Under the pieces are notes generated by a model. The model had not been told where the DNA came from. It was given only the letters and a program-made list of their open reading frames with translations, and did not search any database. From Pseudopedobacter sp044361595 (lineage in GTDB: Bacteria; Bacteroidota; Bacteroidia; Sphingobacteriales; Sphingobacteriaceae): DNA of 64,000 bases. The DNA lies in assembly GCA_044361595.1 (NCBI GenBank), contig JBIKIN010000014.1:49449-113448 (forward strand). The letters run 5' to 3'. The translations under genes and the position numbers were made by a program. Below are positions 1-7,979 of the stretch, piece by piece (the stretch's first letter is position 1; every line of letters begins with the position of its first letter).

Positions 1-49
1 GCTAAAAGCGGAAAGTAGAAAGCGGAAATTAGAAGGCGGAAGGCTGAGG
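1..49. repeat. Heptamer array (GCnnAAA type)
   Basis: Seven consecutive 7-bp words, most of the form G-C/T-n-n-A-A-A/G, read from the first base of the window, so the array may continue to the left. It has the same 7-bp period and word type as the arrays flanking the four-helix-bundle gene (52268-52302 and 52667-52701) and the one inside argC (53342-53420). No coding role is visible here. Confidence 0.75.
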
Positions 50-73
50 ATTTAAAATGTTGAATTTATAATC

Positions 74-108
74 AAAGAGAGTTGAATTTATTTTGACTCT
101 CTTTTTTT
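74..108 (+). terminator. Rho-independent terminator
   Basis: A 9-bp stem (AAAGAGAGT at 74-82 with ACTCTCTTT at 96-104) is followed by a run of T on the plus strand. It would end transcription of a plus-strand gene lying left of the window. Confidence 0.65.
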
Positions 109-111
109 GTG

Positions 112-178
112 GGCGTTTATACACGCTATTCGCTATAGTCCCGATGAAAAATCGGGAGCTGCCGCTGCTATCGTTAAC
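112..178. repeat. Dispersed repeat, GGGCGTT/AACG family (copy 1)
   Basis: The sequence starts with GGGCGTTTATACACGCT and ends with ATCGTTAACG. It has an internal hairpin (CCCGAT...ATCGGG, about 152-171). The ends match the copy at 4475-4575 read in the opposite orientation, and more loosely the copies at 10408-10505, 39470-39568 and 57206-57350. It is non-coding, and its function is unknown. Confidence 0.6.
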
Positions 179-295
179 GTCTTGTATTGTGGGAAGCTAA
201 ATAGTAAAAAAATGCAGAGTCTCTTGAAGAGGACCCTGCTAAAACTGAAAGTATTATGTGATAGAACCGGCTGAAATTGATTTATAAAATAATGG

Positions 296-3136
296 CTATT
301 CTGTCACCAATTGTTTAATCTTAACACCTTTTTTTCCTTGTAGTTTAATGATATAGTTTGAAGCAGGTAAATCGGCAATGTTTAAACTAATTTTACTTTG
401 TGTTTCGGTAATCTCTTTTTTGATAATTACTTTTCCTGCCAAATCAATAACTGATATATAAATGAATTGATTAGCTTCAAATTCAACGTTTACTACAGAT
501 GAACTTGGGTTTGGATAAACAGCAACCTCTAATTGTGCTTTGAAATCAAAACTTACTGACTTAATTCCCAATTCTGTGGTTTTACCATCTCTATCCATCT
601 GCAGTAATTTGTAATAGTTAGTTCCTTTTTTTGGGGTAATATCTACAAAAGAATAGTAATTCTGTTGAGATGTGGTTCCCTGTCCTTTAACCTTTCCTAA
701 TGAAATGAACGTTTTGCCGTCTGTAGAACGAAGTAGCTCATAATAATCATTGTTCTGCTCTGAAGCAGATGACCAAGTTAATTTCACTTCACTATTGTTC
801 TGCAACTTGGCCTGATAATCAACTAAAACAATAGGCAATACAGCATTTCTAGTAAAAGTAATGGTGTAAGTTTTAGTAGTAGTACCATCTTGTGCTGTAA
901 CGGCTAATGTTATTGTATTAGTGCCAACATTTAAAGCAATAGCACTAGAGGCACTACCACTTATAACTGTGTTATTATTTATTTTTAGAGTGGCAGTAGC
1001 ATTTGCTGCAGTTGGTGTTACCGTTATACTGGTTATATTATTAGCAACATTAGCGGTATAAGAAATAGTAGCAGCGATAAAAGTGGGCGTTAAGGTACCT
1101 GAACTAATGAGCAGGTTAGATAAGTCTGCATTGGCAGATAAATTGGTGGTATTTCTGGTTACTCTAAAAGCATTAGACCCACCGCCACTTTCTACGGTTG
1201 CAAAATCGGGCCTACCATCCCCATCTATATCTGCATCTACAAAATTACTGCCCCAACCACCATTTGGCGATTGCACAAATGCTCCAAAACTAATGTTGCC
1301 AACAGTACTGGTATTGGGAACTGCTATGGCCCCATCTGTTACCAAATCGGGCTTTCCATCTCCATTATAATCAGCAACTGAAATGTGTAGACTACCTCCT
1401 CCTAAAAATAGCTGTGCTGCATCAAAACCGATGCTGCCTGTACTACTTGTGTTACGAAGTACCGATGACTTGACTACACCACTTACTGTCATTCTATCAA
1501 ATACTAAATCTAGTTTTCCATCGCCATCGAAATCGCCTACACCAATATTGCAGTTTGGTGTTCCACCGATAGCAAAATTAGCCGCACTGCTAAAATCAAT
1601 ACTGCCCACTGTACTTGTATTTCTAAATACAGAAGAATTGCTGCCATATTGTGAGATTAAATCAGGTTTTCCATCACCATCTATATCTGATAAAGCTAAA
1701 TAAGTAGCTAAACCAGTGGTAAAGTTGGTAGCTGTTGCAAAGTTTACAGTGCCCCCGTTTGTGGTGTTGCGCAATATGGCAACCGATGTGGAATTTGATA
1801 TGTTAACGATAATATCCAATTTACCATCTCCATCTAAATCACCCACCACCATGGTAGTGGGGTTGGTTCCTACAGCAAAATCTACTTTTGGTGCAAAACT
1901 GATATTACCACTTGTACTGGTGTTAATGAATACAGAAACACTGGAATTATAAAGGTTAGATATAATTACATCCAGTTTTCCATCTCCATTCATATCGCCA
2001 ATGGCCACATGTGTTGTCCATTGTAATGTTGTTATATCAACTTTAGTTGCAAAACTTACAATACCCACAGCGCTAGTATTACGCAATACCGAGAACGAAC
2101 CTACATTGGCATAATTGGTGCAGATAATATCTATTTTTCCATCGCCATCTATATCACCTTTGACAATGCCTCCATTTTGTCCAGTTCCTATAAAGTTTAC
2201 TGGTGTTGCAAAATCAGTATTTGAAATAGTGGCTTTACTAGGGGTAAATATTTGGTTAAAATGTGTTTTGCTATGGCCAATTAAACCATTGCTTGTATTT
2301 AATGCACTAATAATTGAATAATTTGCACCTACTGGCACTGTAACACTTAAACTAGTTGCTGTAGCAGCAGTAACTAGAGCTTTTACCGCACCAAAATACA
2401 CTACATTATTAGTGGCAGTAGCATTAAAATTAGTACCTGTTATGTTTATGGTACTACCAACTATGTCTGATATTGGTGTAAAAGAGGTAATTGTAGGTGG
2501 TGGCAAAGCCCTTGTAACAGTGATTGTGTAAGTTTTAGTAGTAGTACCATCCTGTGCTGTTACCGCTACAGTTATGCTATTGTCGCCAAAATTTAAAGCA
2601 ATAGCGCTTGAAGCACTACCACTTACAGCGGTATTTCCATTTATTTTAACAGATGCAATAGCGTCTGCTAAAGTTGGTGTTACTGTTATACTAGTTATAT
2701 TATTTTCAACATTAGCCCCATAGACTATAGTAGCCGCATTAAAAGTAGGGGTTAATGTTGCCGAACTAATACTTAGGTTAGATAAGTTTGCATTGGTAAA
2801 TAAAGCCACATTGTTCAATAAAGAAACACGTTTTTTACCACGATTATCTACAGCTAAATCCGGGTTGCTATTAAAATCTAAAACCTCAATCGCTATTGAA
2901 TTCGATTCGCTTTCTGTTGAAAAATCCGGATTGGAAGCAAGGTCACTTGAATTAATTACTCCATTTGTAGAAGTATTGCGTGACACCGATACAATATTTT
3001 GAGCATTGGCCGCTTTGCCAGTAATTTGATCAAGAGCAACAGTAGAAAAATTACCTTCTGAAGTATCACTATTTTTTATTTGCGCAAAGTTTTGTAAGCT
3101 TAAAAAGCTTAAAATAATAAAGAGTGATTTTTTCAT
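296..3136 (-). CDS. Secreted FG-GAP/VCBS-repeat protein with T9SS sorting domain
   Basis: Predicted secreted or surface-attached protein of 946 aa. The start at 3136 is preferred over an in-frame ATG at 3160 because it places a conventional signal peptide (MKKSLFIILSFLSL...FAQ) at the N-terminus. Domains in order: a cadherin-like beta-sandwich (about 114-208), a TIG/IPT domain (about 215-300), seven FG-GAP/VCBS repeats with Ca-binding-like DxDGDGKxD loops (about 325-640), a second cadherin-like sandwich (about 668-757), a fibronectin-like stretch, and a C-terminal T9SS type A sorting domain beginning at the YPNP motif (about 872-946). The two cadherin-like domains are nearly identical. FG-GAP proteins of this type usually bind partners or polysaccharide outside the cell; the ligand is unknown. 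It is transcribed alone. Confidence 0.9.
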   Translation of the reverse strand: MKKSLFIILSFLSLQNFAQIKNSDTSEGNFSTVALDQITGKAANAQNIVSVSRNTSTNGVINSSDLASNPDFSTESESNSIAIEVLDFNSNPDLAVDNRGKKRVSLLNNVALFTNANLSNLSISSATLTPTFNAATIVYGANVENNITSITVTPTLADAIASVKINGNTAVSGSASSAIALNFGDNSITVAVTAQDGTTTKTYTITVTRALPPPTITSFTPISDIVGSTINITGTNFNATATNNVVYFGAVKALVTAATATSLSVTVPVGANYSIISALNTSNGLIGHSKTHFNQIFTPSKATISNTDFATPVNFIGTGQNGGIVKGDIDGDGKIDIICTNYANVGSFSVLRNTSAVGIVSFATKVDITTLQWTTHVAIGDMNGDGKLDVIISNLYNSSVSVFINTSTSGNISFAPKVDFAVGTNPTTMVVGDLDGDGKLDIIVNISNSTSVAILRNTTNGGTVNFATATNFTTGLATYLALSDIDGDGKPDLISQYGSNSSVFRNTSTVGSIDFSSAANFAIGGTPNCNIGVGDFDGDGKLDLVFDRMTVSGVVKSSVLRNTSSTGSIGFDAAQLFLGGGSLHISVADYNGDGKPDLVTDGAIAVPNTSTVGNISFGAFVQSPNGGWGSNFVDADIDGDGRPDFATVESGGGSNAFRVTRNTTNLSANADLSNLLISSGTLTPTFIAATISYTANVANNITSITVTPTAANATATLKINNNTVISGSASSAIALNVGTNTITLAVTAQDGTTTKTYTITFTRNAVLPIVLVDYQAKLQNNSEVKLTWSSASEQNNDYYELLRSTDGKTFISLGKVKGQGTTSQQNYYSFVDITPKKGTNYYKLLQMDRDGKTTELGIKSVSFDFKAQLEVAVYPNPSSSVVNVEFEANQFIYISVIDLAGKVIIKKEITETQSKISLNIADLPASNYIIKLQGKKGVKIKQLVTE

Positions 3137-3354
3137 AGTACAAGACGTAGACCTAAACAATTGTTTAAAGATAAAGTAAATAAATTTATAATTCCCCTCT
3201 TGTAGCCTTAATATATATTGTCCATATTAAAGTTAAAATATATTTGAATGAAAAATTACTTATTACCCCTTTTTAGAATTTATCGTTTCGGCTTGCCAAA
3301 ATCAAAGAGAACTTTCTCTCTCATGTTTTTATTCTAATAAATCTTATAAAAGAA

Positions 3355-3388
3355 CATCGACCTGTTTAACTAAATAAACAGGTCGATG
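3355..3388. terminator. Perfect 14-bp stem hairpin, likely bidirectional terminator
   Basis: CATCGACCTGTTTA (3355-3368) pairs perfectly with TAAACAGGTCGATG (3375-3388) around a 6-nt loop. It lies between the 3' end of the beta-barrel/small-ORF unit and the promoter region of the FG-GAP gene. T-rich sequence follows on both strands, so it could stop transcripts arriving on the minus strand. Confidence 0.6.
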
Positions 3389-3423
3389 ATTTTATTTATA
3401 TAATTGATTTAATCTTTTCGAAA

Positions 3424-3540
3424 CTATAAAGCCATTATCTGCTTTAGTTCTGCATCAGTAACCGTTAATAGCTTTACGGCTGGCAATCTTTTAATCATTT
3501 CTTTACAATCTTTTCTCTGAACGAATATCTTTTTAAACAT
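3424..3540 (-). CDS. Possible 38-aa small ORF or eroded gene fragment
   Basis: ATG at 3540, TAG at 3424-3426. The peptide begins MFKKIFVQRKDC and ends with LLTVTDAELKQIMAL, which looks protein-like (amphipathic, charged). The same frame is open upstream as far as the TAG stop of the beta-barrel gene at 3592, so this could be the eroded C-terminus of a former longer protein rather than an independent gene. I do not recognise the family. A perfect hairpin follows at 3355-3388. Confidence 0.3.
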   Translation of the reverse strand: MFKKIFVQRKDCKEMIKRLPAVKLLTVTDAELKQIMAL

Positions 3541-3591
3541 CGGAAGCGCTTTAGAAACTTTTTTGTTATTGCTAATAGTATGTGTTTTATA

Positions 3592-4434
3592 CTACCACTT
3601 CATAAAAACCCCAAAATTATAATTTGGTGCATTTAACACATTTCTACCAAAAACAGCCACAGCTACTGCGCCACTAATTCCAATTTTAGCATTGAGCTGA
3701 TAGTTTAGGTCTAATGATGGGGATAAGTATTCTATGTTATTAGCAAATAAACTACCTTGAGCGTTTATAGCTTCACCATTTTTAAATGATGCTACGCCAT
3801 TCACCTTAATAATTGGTATAAACTTTTTGAACGGAAAACCAATTTCGAAACCATAACGAAACTCATCAGAAAAATCTTTGGTTCTATTATTTAAACCACT
3901 ATAAGCCGAAACGTAAATTGGTTTTGGATAAAAGGAATGACTGGCATCAACACGGATGAATTGGTTAAACTCGCCATCGCCAGTTTGTAAAATACCTGAG
4001 CTTCCTCCATTAACTTTTCCTAGTGGTAAACCTAATATTAAGCTGGTGCTTAAAACAATGGGTTTATCTTGCGAAAAACCATATTTAATACCCAAATCGG
4101 CATCGCCTAAAGCGCCAAATTCATCACCCGGAATAGTGCGTCCACTTTGCCTAAAACGTACATCATTTATAGTTTGCCTAACATAAAAAGGAAAATTAAT
4201 TACTCCTGTAATTTTATTGCTTATGCCATACTCAGCATAAATAGATGAGCCAAACTGACTAATGGTTGTGGTAGAGACGGTAGTTCCGTTAGGTGCAAAA
4301 TACTGGTTAGAACTAACAATATTTTGAGCAAGTTTAAAATATCCTTTGCCTTTCTCCTTAACCCAGCCTTGCGCAAAAACGGTTATTGGAAATGTAAAGG
4401 TTATGAGTAATATTATTTTCTTTAAATCGGTCAT
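3592..4434 (-). CDS. Outer-membrane beta-barrel protein (putative transporter)
   Basis: 280 aa with a signal peptide (MTDLKKIILLITFTFPITVFAQ). The remainder has alternating hydrophobic/polar strands rich in Gly and aromatic residues and ends in a terminal Trp (…FMKW), typical of an outer-membrane beta-barrel. The layout resembles the family annotated as phenol-degradation MetA-like outer-membrane transporters, but substrate cannot be read from sequence. It lies downstream of the Ig-like lipoprotein gene (5525-4584) on the same strand, with a dispersed repeat (4475-4575) between them, so cotranscription is possible but not certain. Confidence 0.7.
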   Translation of the reverse strand: MTDLKKIILLITFTFPITVFAQGWVKEKGKGYFKLAQNIVSSNQYFAPNGTTVSTTTISQFGSSIYAEYGISNKITGVINFPFYVRQTINDVRFRQSGRTIPGDEFGALGDADLGIKYGFSQDKPIVLSTSLILGLPLGKVNGGSSGILQTGDGEFNQFIRVDASHSFYPKPIYVSAYSGLNNRTKDFSDEFRYGFEIGFPFKKFIPIIKVNGVASFKNGEAINAQGSLFANNIEYLSPSLDLNYQLNAKIGISGAVAVAVFGRNVLNAPNYNFGVFMKW

Positions 4435-4474
4435 GGTTATAATTGTATTTATTTCTATACTTTATTTAAGTTTT

Positions 4475-4575
4475 GCGTTAACGATGGAAGTGCCCGCCTG
4501 AACGGAACGGGCAGGGATACCGTCCAAAAGCCTAAGGCCAGCAGGCGTATGAACGTACAGCGTGTTAAAACGCCC
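4475..4575. repeat. Dispersed repeat, GGGCGTT/AACG family (copy 2)
   Basis: Read on the minus strand it starts GGGCGTTTTAACACGCT and ends CATCGTTAACGC. It contains internal palindromes (for example CCCGCCTGAACGGAACGGG near 4533-4514 and its surroundings). Its ends match the copy at 112-178. It sits in the gap between two minus-strand envelope genes. Confidence 0.65.
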
Positions 4576-4583
4576 AAAAACAT

Positions 4584-5525
4584 CTATTTTAACTCGGCAA
4601 AGCCAAACGTTAAACTTGCTGGTTTGCATAAAATGATTACATATTTAAAATCTGTTAAGGTAACATTGGATTTGATTTGAGAAATATTGAAAGTTTTGGC
4701 TCCGTTTGTTTTAATCTCCGCAATCTCTAAACCATTGCTTCTAACCGCCGAACCATTGGTGGAATTAGCCAAATAAATAAAAGTCCCTAGGGCAAAACTG
4801 GTCTCGAAGTTTGAACTCAATTCTAGAATAATTTGTCCATTTTGTTGTTTTAGAGTTGCAGTTCCAATGGCTTTGTAACCTCCGGCAGCGGTAAATGCAC
4901 CGTTTAACTGACTACTGCCTACCGTAATATCTATACTATTACTTTTAACTCCGTTTACTTTGGCATGAATGCCTGCAATGCCATTTGCTATTGCTTTTAC
5001 CTGCCCAAAATTATTTACAGTTAAAATTGCCGAATTCTCTGAAAACCATTCTACATTACCTCCGGTTACGGTTTGGTTATTGATGTTTTGAGCTAAAATA
5101 GACAGGTTGATTTCCTCGTTAAGGGTCAAATTGGTTTTGCTTGCGCTTACAGTTACTTTTGCAACAGCATTATCGTTAGGCACAACAGTTACGCTAATAG
5201 CATCTCCTACTGTATTTTGATATTGAGGATAAACCAGCGTATTACCAGCGTTTAATCCTGTGATTTTTCCTGTAGCTGATAAACTCACTACTTGATTTTG
5301 TTGCGTAGAAACCCAAGTAAAATCAACTGTTTTCTCTACTCCGTATTCATCCAAATATTTAGCATTTAAATCTGCCATTTCGCCAATTCGTAAAGCAACC
5401 TGAGTTTGTGCTACAATAAATTTTGGTTCTACAATTGGGTCGTCTAAAATATCGGTTCCTTTACAAGAAAATAGTAGCAATGTAGCTAAGAAAAGGATAT
5501 TTAAATTTTGTTTAAAATGTTTCAT
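4584..5525 (-). CDS. Ig-like (BIG2) domain lipoprotein
   Basis: 313 aa with a lipoprotein signal peptide: the hydrophobic core LFLATLLLFS ends at a lipobox Cys (LFSCKG, Cys21). It is followed by two bacterial Ig-like group 2 modules (about 35-115 and 120-205); the second carries the typical VEWFSENSAILTVNNFGQVKA pattern in broken form. The C-terminal 100 residues form an unassigned beta-rich domain. Probably an exported outer-membrane-anchored protein; partner unknown. It is followed on the same strand by the beta-barrel gene, which may act with it. Confidence 0.7.
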   Translation of the reverse strand: MKHFKQNLNILFLATLLLFSCKGTDILDDPIVEPKFIVAQTQVALRIGEMADLNAKYLDEYGVEKTVDFTWVSTQQNQVVSLSATGKITGLNAGNTLVYPQYQNTVGDAISVTVVPNDNAVAKVTVSASKTNLTLNEEINLSILAQNINNQTVTGGNVEWFSENSAILTVNNFGQVKAIANGIAGIHAKVNGVKSNSIDITVGSSQLNGAFTAAGGYKAIGTATLKQQNGQIILELSSNFETSFALGTFIYLANSTNGSAVRSNGLEIAEIKTNGAKTFNISQIKSNVTLTDFKYVIILCKPASLTFGFAELK

Positions 5526-5603
5526 TAGTCAAAATTTTAATCCATAGTCGAGGTGGTAAAAATATCCTTACATGGATGATTAAAAATTATTTAAATTTAT
5601 AAT

Positions 5604-6098
5604 ATGTTAAACAAACAAAAACCGTTACCCTATAAACGAAAAACTGCCAGTAGTTCCGGATTTTTGTTTGGTTTGCTATTTAGTTTTTTGATTGGTTTAG
5701 CCATGTTTAAGGCTACTCCAAAATCTACTCGGAGCGATTTTTTTCCATACAGAATTGGTATTGGGATATTGATTTGCTGTGTGGTAGGCTACCAAATTGG
5801 AGCAGTAAAAGACAATCAATACTACCGTGATGAATGTTTAGGGATTGATAAAATTACTACACAAACCATTAAAGAAAATGGCGAATTAGGTGTTGAAAGT
5901 TACTGGAAAGCTTACGATGGTTACGAACACCGTGTTTTAACCATTAAAATAGACGGCGAATTGGTCACTGTATACAATCAAACTGTTATTACTACGCATG
6001 GCTATGCTTCCAAAAGTTTAAGCTTAACTAAAATACATGAAGAAGTTAAGCAAGAAATTGTAGAACGATTGAAAGAAAATTGGAGTTTAAAAGTTTAA
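5604..6098 (+). CDS. Hypothetical membrane protein
   Basis: 164 aa, family not recognised. Two predicted membrane segments lie near the N-terminus (about 18-36, rich in Phe/Leu/Gly, and about 49-66, IGIGILICCVVGYQIG), followed by a soluble domain of about 95 residues. It is divergent from the Ig-like lipoprotein gene, with 78 bp between starts. It starts at an ATG, and no operon partner follows other than a gene remnant. Function cannot be inferred. Confidence 0.6.
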   Translation: MLNKQKPLPYKRKTASSSGFLFGLLFSFLIGLAMFKATPKSTRSDFFPYRIGIGILICCVVGYQIGAVKDNQYYRDECLGIDKITTQTIKENGELGVESYWKAYDGYEHRVLTIKIDGELVTVYNQTVITTHGYASKSLSLTKIHEEVKQEIVERLKENWSLKV

Positions 6099-6155
6099 TC
6101 GGTTTGAGTTGAAACCAATTTATATACATCATTGATTTGGGCTCAGATCAAAATA

Positions 6156-6314
6156 ATGAAAACAATACACAAATCATATACATTTGAAATTGGCGGTAAA
6201 ACGAAGTTTAACAAACAAATCCAAAACTTAAACAATGCTTATTTAATTGCTGATGATATTGAAATAGGCTTTATGAATAAGATTCCGCTTTACTTATTTG
6301 GGTTTCTTTATTAG
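6156..6314 (+). pseudogene. C-terminal remnant of an AAA-type ATPase (DUF4143-like)
   Basis: The 52-residue open stretch reads YTFEIGGKTKFNKQIQ, then a short spacer, then IADDIEIGF..NKIPLYLFGFLY. From memory this pattern matches the extreme C-terminus of the ATP-binding proteins with a DUF4143 domain that are common in Bacteroidota. No Walker motifs or upstream part is present in the preceding 60 bp, where the 5604-6098 gene ends. It is best read as the tail of a decayed or truncated gene rather than a functional small protein. Confidence 0.5.
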
Positions 6315-6400
6315 AGTTTAAAAGCTTGGTCGATTGTAAATCTGATATTTATTTCAATTTCGACATGTATAATGTGATCATCTAAAAAAGCTGATAAGAA

Positions 6401-7252
6401 CTAGTTTGTATCATAATCTATCTTAACTTTCAAATTATAATATCTACCATCTAATTTATACCTATCAAATCTCCAAATTTTGTCATTGTGATAATTATAG
6501 TAAGAATGAACAAATTTATCATTACTATATTTTACATGCAGAATTTCTCTACTATCATTTGGTATTAATTGAAATGTAACTAAATAATAACCTTGATCTA
6601 ATACAATATTAGGAGGTAAATTAAATGTAATCCATTTGTTTTCAGAACTATTAAATACATTTTTAAGTTCATAACTATAAATCTCGTCTATTTCATTTGA
6701 AGGGAAATTTTCGAAGAAACCCCAATTATTAATATCTTTCTTAAACTTGTACAATCTAAATCTTACTAATTTAGCATCATGATTTCCTTTATTAATCGCA
6801 CTAAATGTGATTTTATTTAACCAGTTTAAACTATCCCTAAATTGAACAATACTACCGAAATTCTTTAAACTAATTTGCCTACTAAAATAATAACCACCAT
6901 TCATTCTCCCATTTTCAGTTTCAAAAAATTTTGATTTATACTTTTTTGGTCTTACAATGACTTCGGATAAAATTTGAGAACTCTTTTTTAGATAAACAGC
7001 TTGATTACCTGAAATTTCAATTTCTAATTTTTGGTAACCCATTGCATTTATACTTATTATAAAAGGAATGACAGGTTTTGGGAAATTGATGATACCAAGT
7101 GAGTCGGTAAAATACCATTGTTTAGTATTAACAACATAAACAGGGGCAAATTTAACCGACTCTGAGGTGTTTTCTTCTATTAATTTAACTTCTTGAGAAT
7201 AGCTAAATTTTAGATTTATAAAAAGAATAAAAAGAATAAAAACTGACCTCAT
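6401..7252 (-). CDS. Exported protein with carboxypeptidase-regulatory-like domain
   Basis: 283 aa with a signal peptide (MRSVFILFILFINLKFSYSQ). Residues about 22-95 look like the CarboxypepD_reg-like beta-sandwich found at the N-terminus of TonB-dependent receptors (…FAPVYVVNTKQWYFTDSLGIINFP). Residues 100-283 are an unassigned beta-rich domain rich in Tyr/Asn/Lys. There is no TonB plug or barrel, so it is not a receptor. It lies 14 bp downstream of a small exported protein gene, probably as an operon. Function is unknown. Confidence 0.65.
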   Translation of the reverse strand: MRSVFILFILFINLKFSYSQEVKLIEENTSESVKFAPVYVVNTKQWYFTDSLGIINFPKPVIPFIISINAMGYQKLEIEISGNQAVYLKKSSQILSEVIVRPKKYKSKFFETENGRMNGGYYFSRQISLKNFGSIVQFRDSLNWLNKITFSAINKGNHDAKLVRFRLYKFKKDINNWGFFENFPSNEIDEIYSYELKNVFNSSENKWITFNLPPNIVLDQGYYLVTFQLIPNDSREILHVKYSNDKFVHSYYNYHNDKIWRFDRYKLDGRYYNLKVKIDYDTN

Positions 7253-7266
7253 TTATTTAAAAAAAA

Positions 7267-7530
7267 TTATTCCGGTGCATTAACCCAACCACCAGGCTCT
7301 CCTACACCATCGCAAGGAAATGTACTTTGCATTTCGTGTTCTTTAGTCTTAAAACCAAAAAAATATGACTGTTGAGTGCCTTTCTCAATGCAAGTATTTC
7401 CGCCGCCTGGCATTTGAATTGCTGTACCATCTCCATCAACATCATCTCTGCCAAATAATCTCCAAGAGCTTAGTGTTGTAACTCCTACAAACATAAGCAC
7501 AAGCATTAAAAATAAATTTCTTTTTTTCAT
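7267..7530 (-). CDS. Small exported hypothetical protein
   Basis: 87 aa. The N-terminal hydrophobic segment (LFLMLVLMFVGVTTLSSW) is a signal peptide or membrane anchor. The remaining 60 residues hold two cysteines (GNTCIEKG and FPCDGVGEPGGW) that could form a disulfide, and are rich in Gly and acidic residues. The short signal-plus-small-domain plan resembles the many small exported peptides of Bacteroidota, but I cannot name a family. It is first in an operon with the 6401-7252 gene. A run of nine C (7625-7633) lies about 95 bp upstream. Confidence 0.6.
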   Translation of the reverse strand: MKKRNLFLMLVLMFVGVTTLSSWRLFGRDDVDGDGTAIQMPGGGNTCIEKGTQQSYFFGFKTKEHEMQSTFPCDGVGEPGGWVNAPE

Positions 7531-7624
7531 TTGTTTAATAATTTAAAGGTTAAAAAATAGCCTAATTAAATAGGCGTTTAGGTATTAAAGATTTTCTGAT
7601 CAGGTAAATCAATAATCAAATATA

Positions 7625-7633
7625 CCCCCCCCC
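7625..7633. repeat. Homopolymer of nine C
   Basis: Nine consecutive C in a strongly AT-rich gap, 95-103 bp upstream of the start of the small exported protein gene (7530). Such tracts can slip during replication and change promoter spacing; that role is inferred only. Confidence 0.8.
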
Positions 7634-7782
7634 ATTTCTAAAAAACAAAATGTTTTAAAGCTTAATTTTCAACAATTTATCAACAAATTATTGGCTTTTA
7701 AACATTTAACTTTTTGATTTGTGTATTCTTAGCAATAAAAAATCAGCCAATGATGCACAAATGTTCATTAATGTTTTAAAAA

Positions 7783-7860
7783 CTTACGAAGTTTTAAAAA
7801 ATCGTAAGTCTGATAATAAAATCTTTCGTTTAAGATTCTGAAACGAGTTCAGAATGACTT
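7783..7860. repeat. Intergenic hairpin and partial dispersed repeat
   Basis: The stretch holds an 8-bp inverted repeat, ACTTACGA...TCGTAAGT, around 7783-7809. It is followed by ATTCTGAAACGAGTTCAGAAT (7835-7855, written here as one palindromic word with arms ATTCTGAA and TTCAGAAT) running into GACTT. The second part resembles one end of the TGTCA/TGACA family seen in full at 50106-50186. No gene is seen in 7531-7979. Confidence 0.45.
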
Positions 7861-7921
7861 TAAAACTTCATAATAGTTATTTTAAGGGATTATTCTAGTT
7901 GTAGAAAAAATAAAAGCCCTA

Positions 7922-7960
7922 AAAACAAAAAAGTCGGTGGCTTTTTAAAACCACCGACTT
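7922..7960 (-). terminator. Rho-independent terminator of the M1 peptidase gene
   Basis: A 10-bp perfect stem, AAGTCGGTGG (7931-7940) with CCACCGACTT (7951-7960), is followed on the minus strand by a T-rich tail. It lies 20 bp past the stop codon of the peptidase gene. Confidence 0.85.
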
Positions 7961-7979
7961 TCTTTAATTCTAATTCAAA

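Noticed and set aside
1083..3002. Plus-strand open frames across the FG-GAP gene
   Set aside because: Low-complexity antisense of DGDGKxD repeats; the minus-strand frame has coherent domains.
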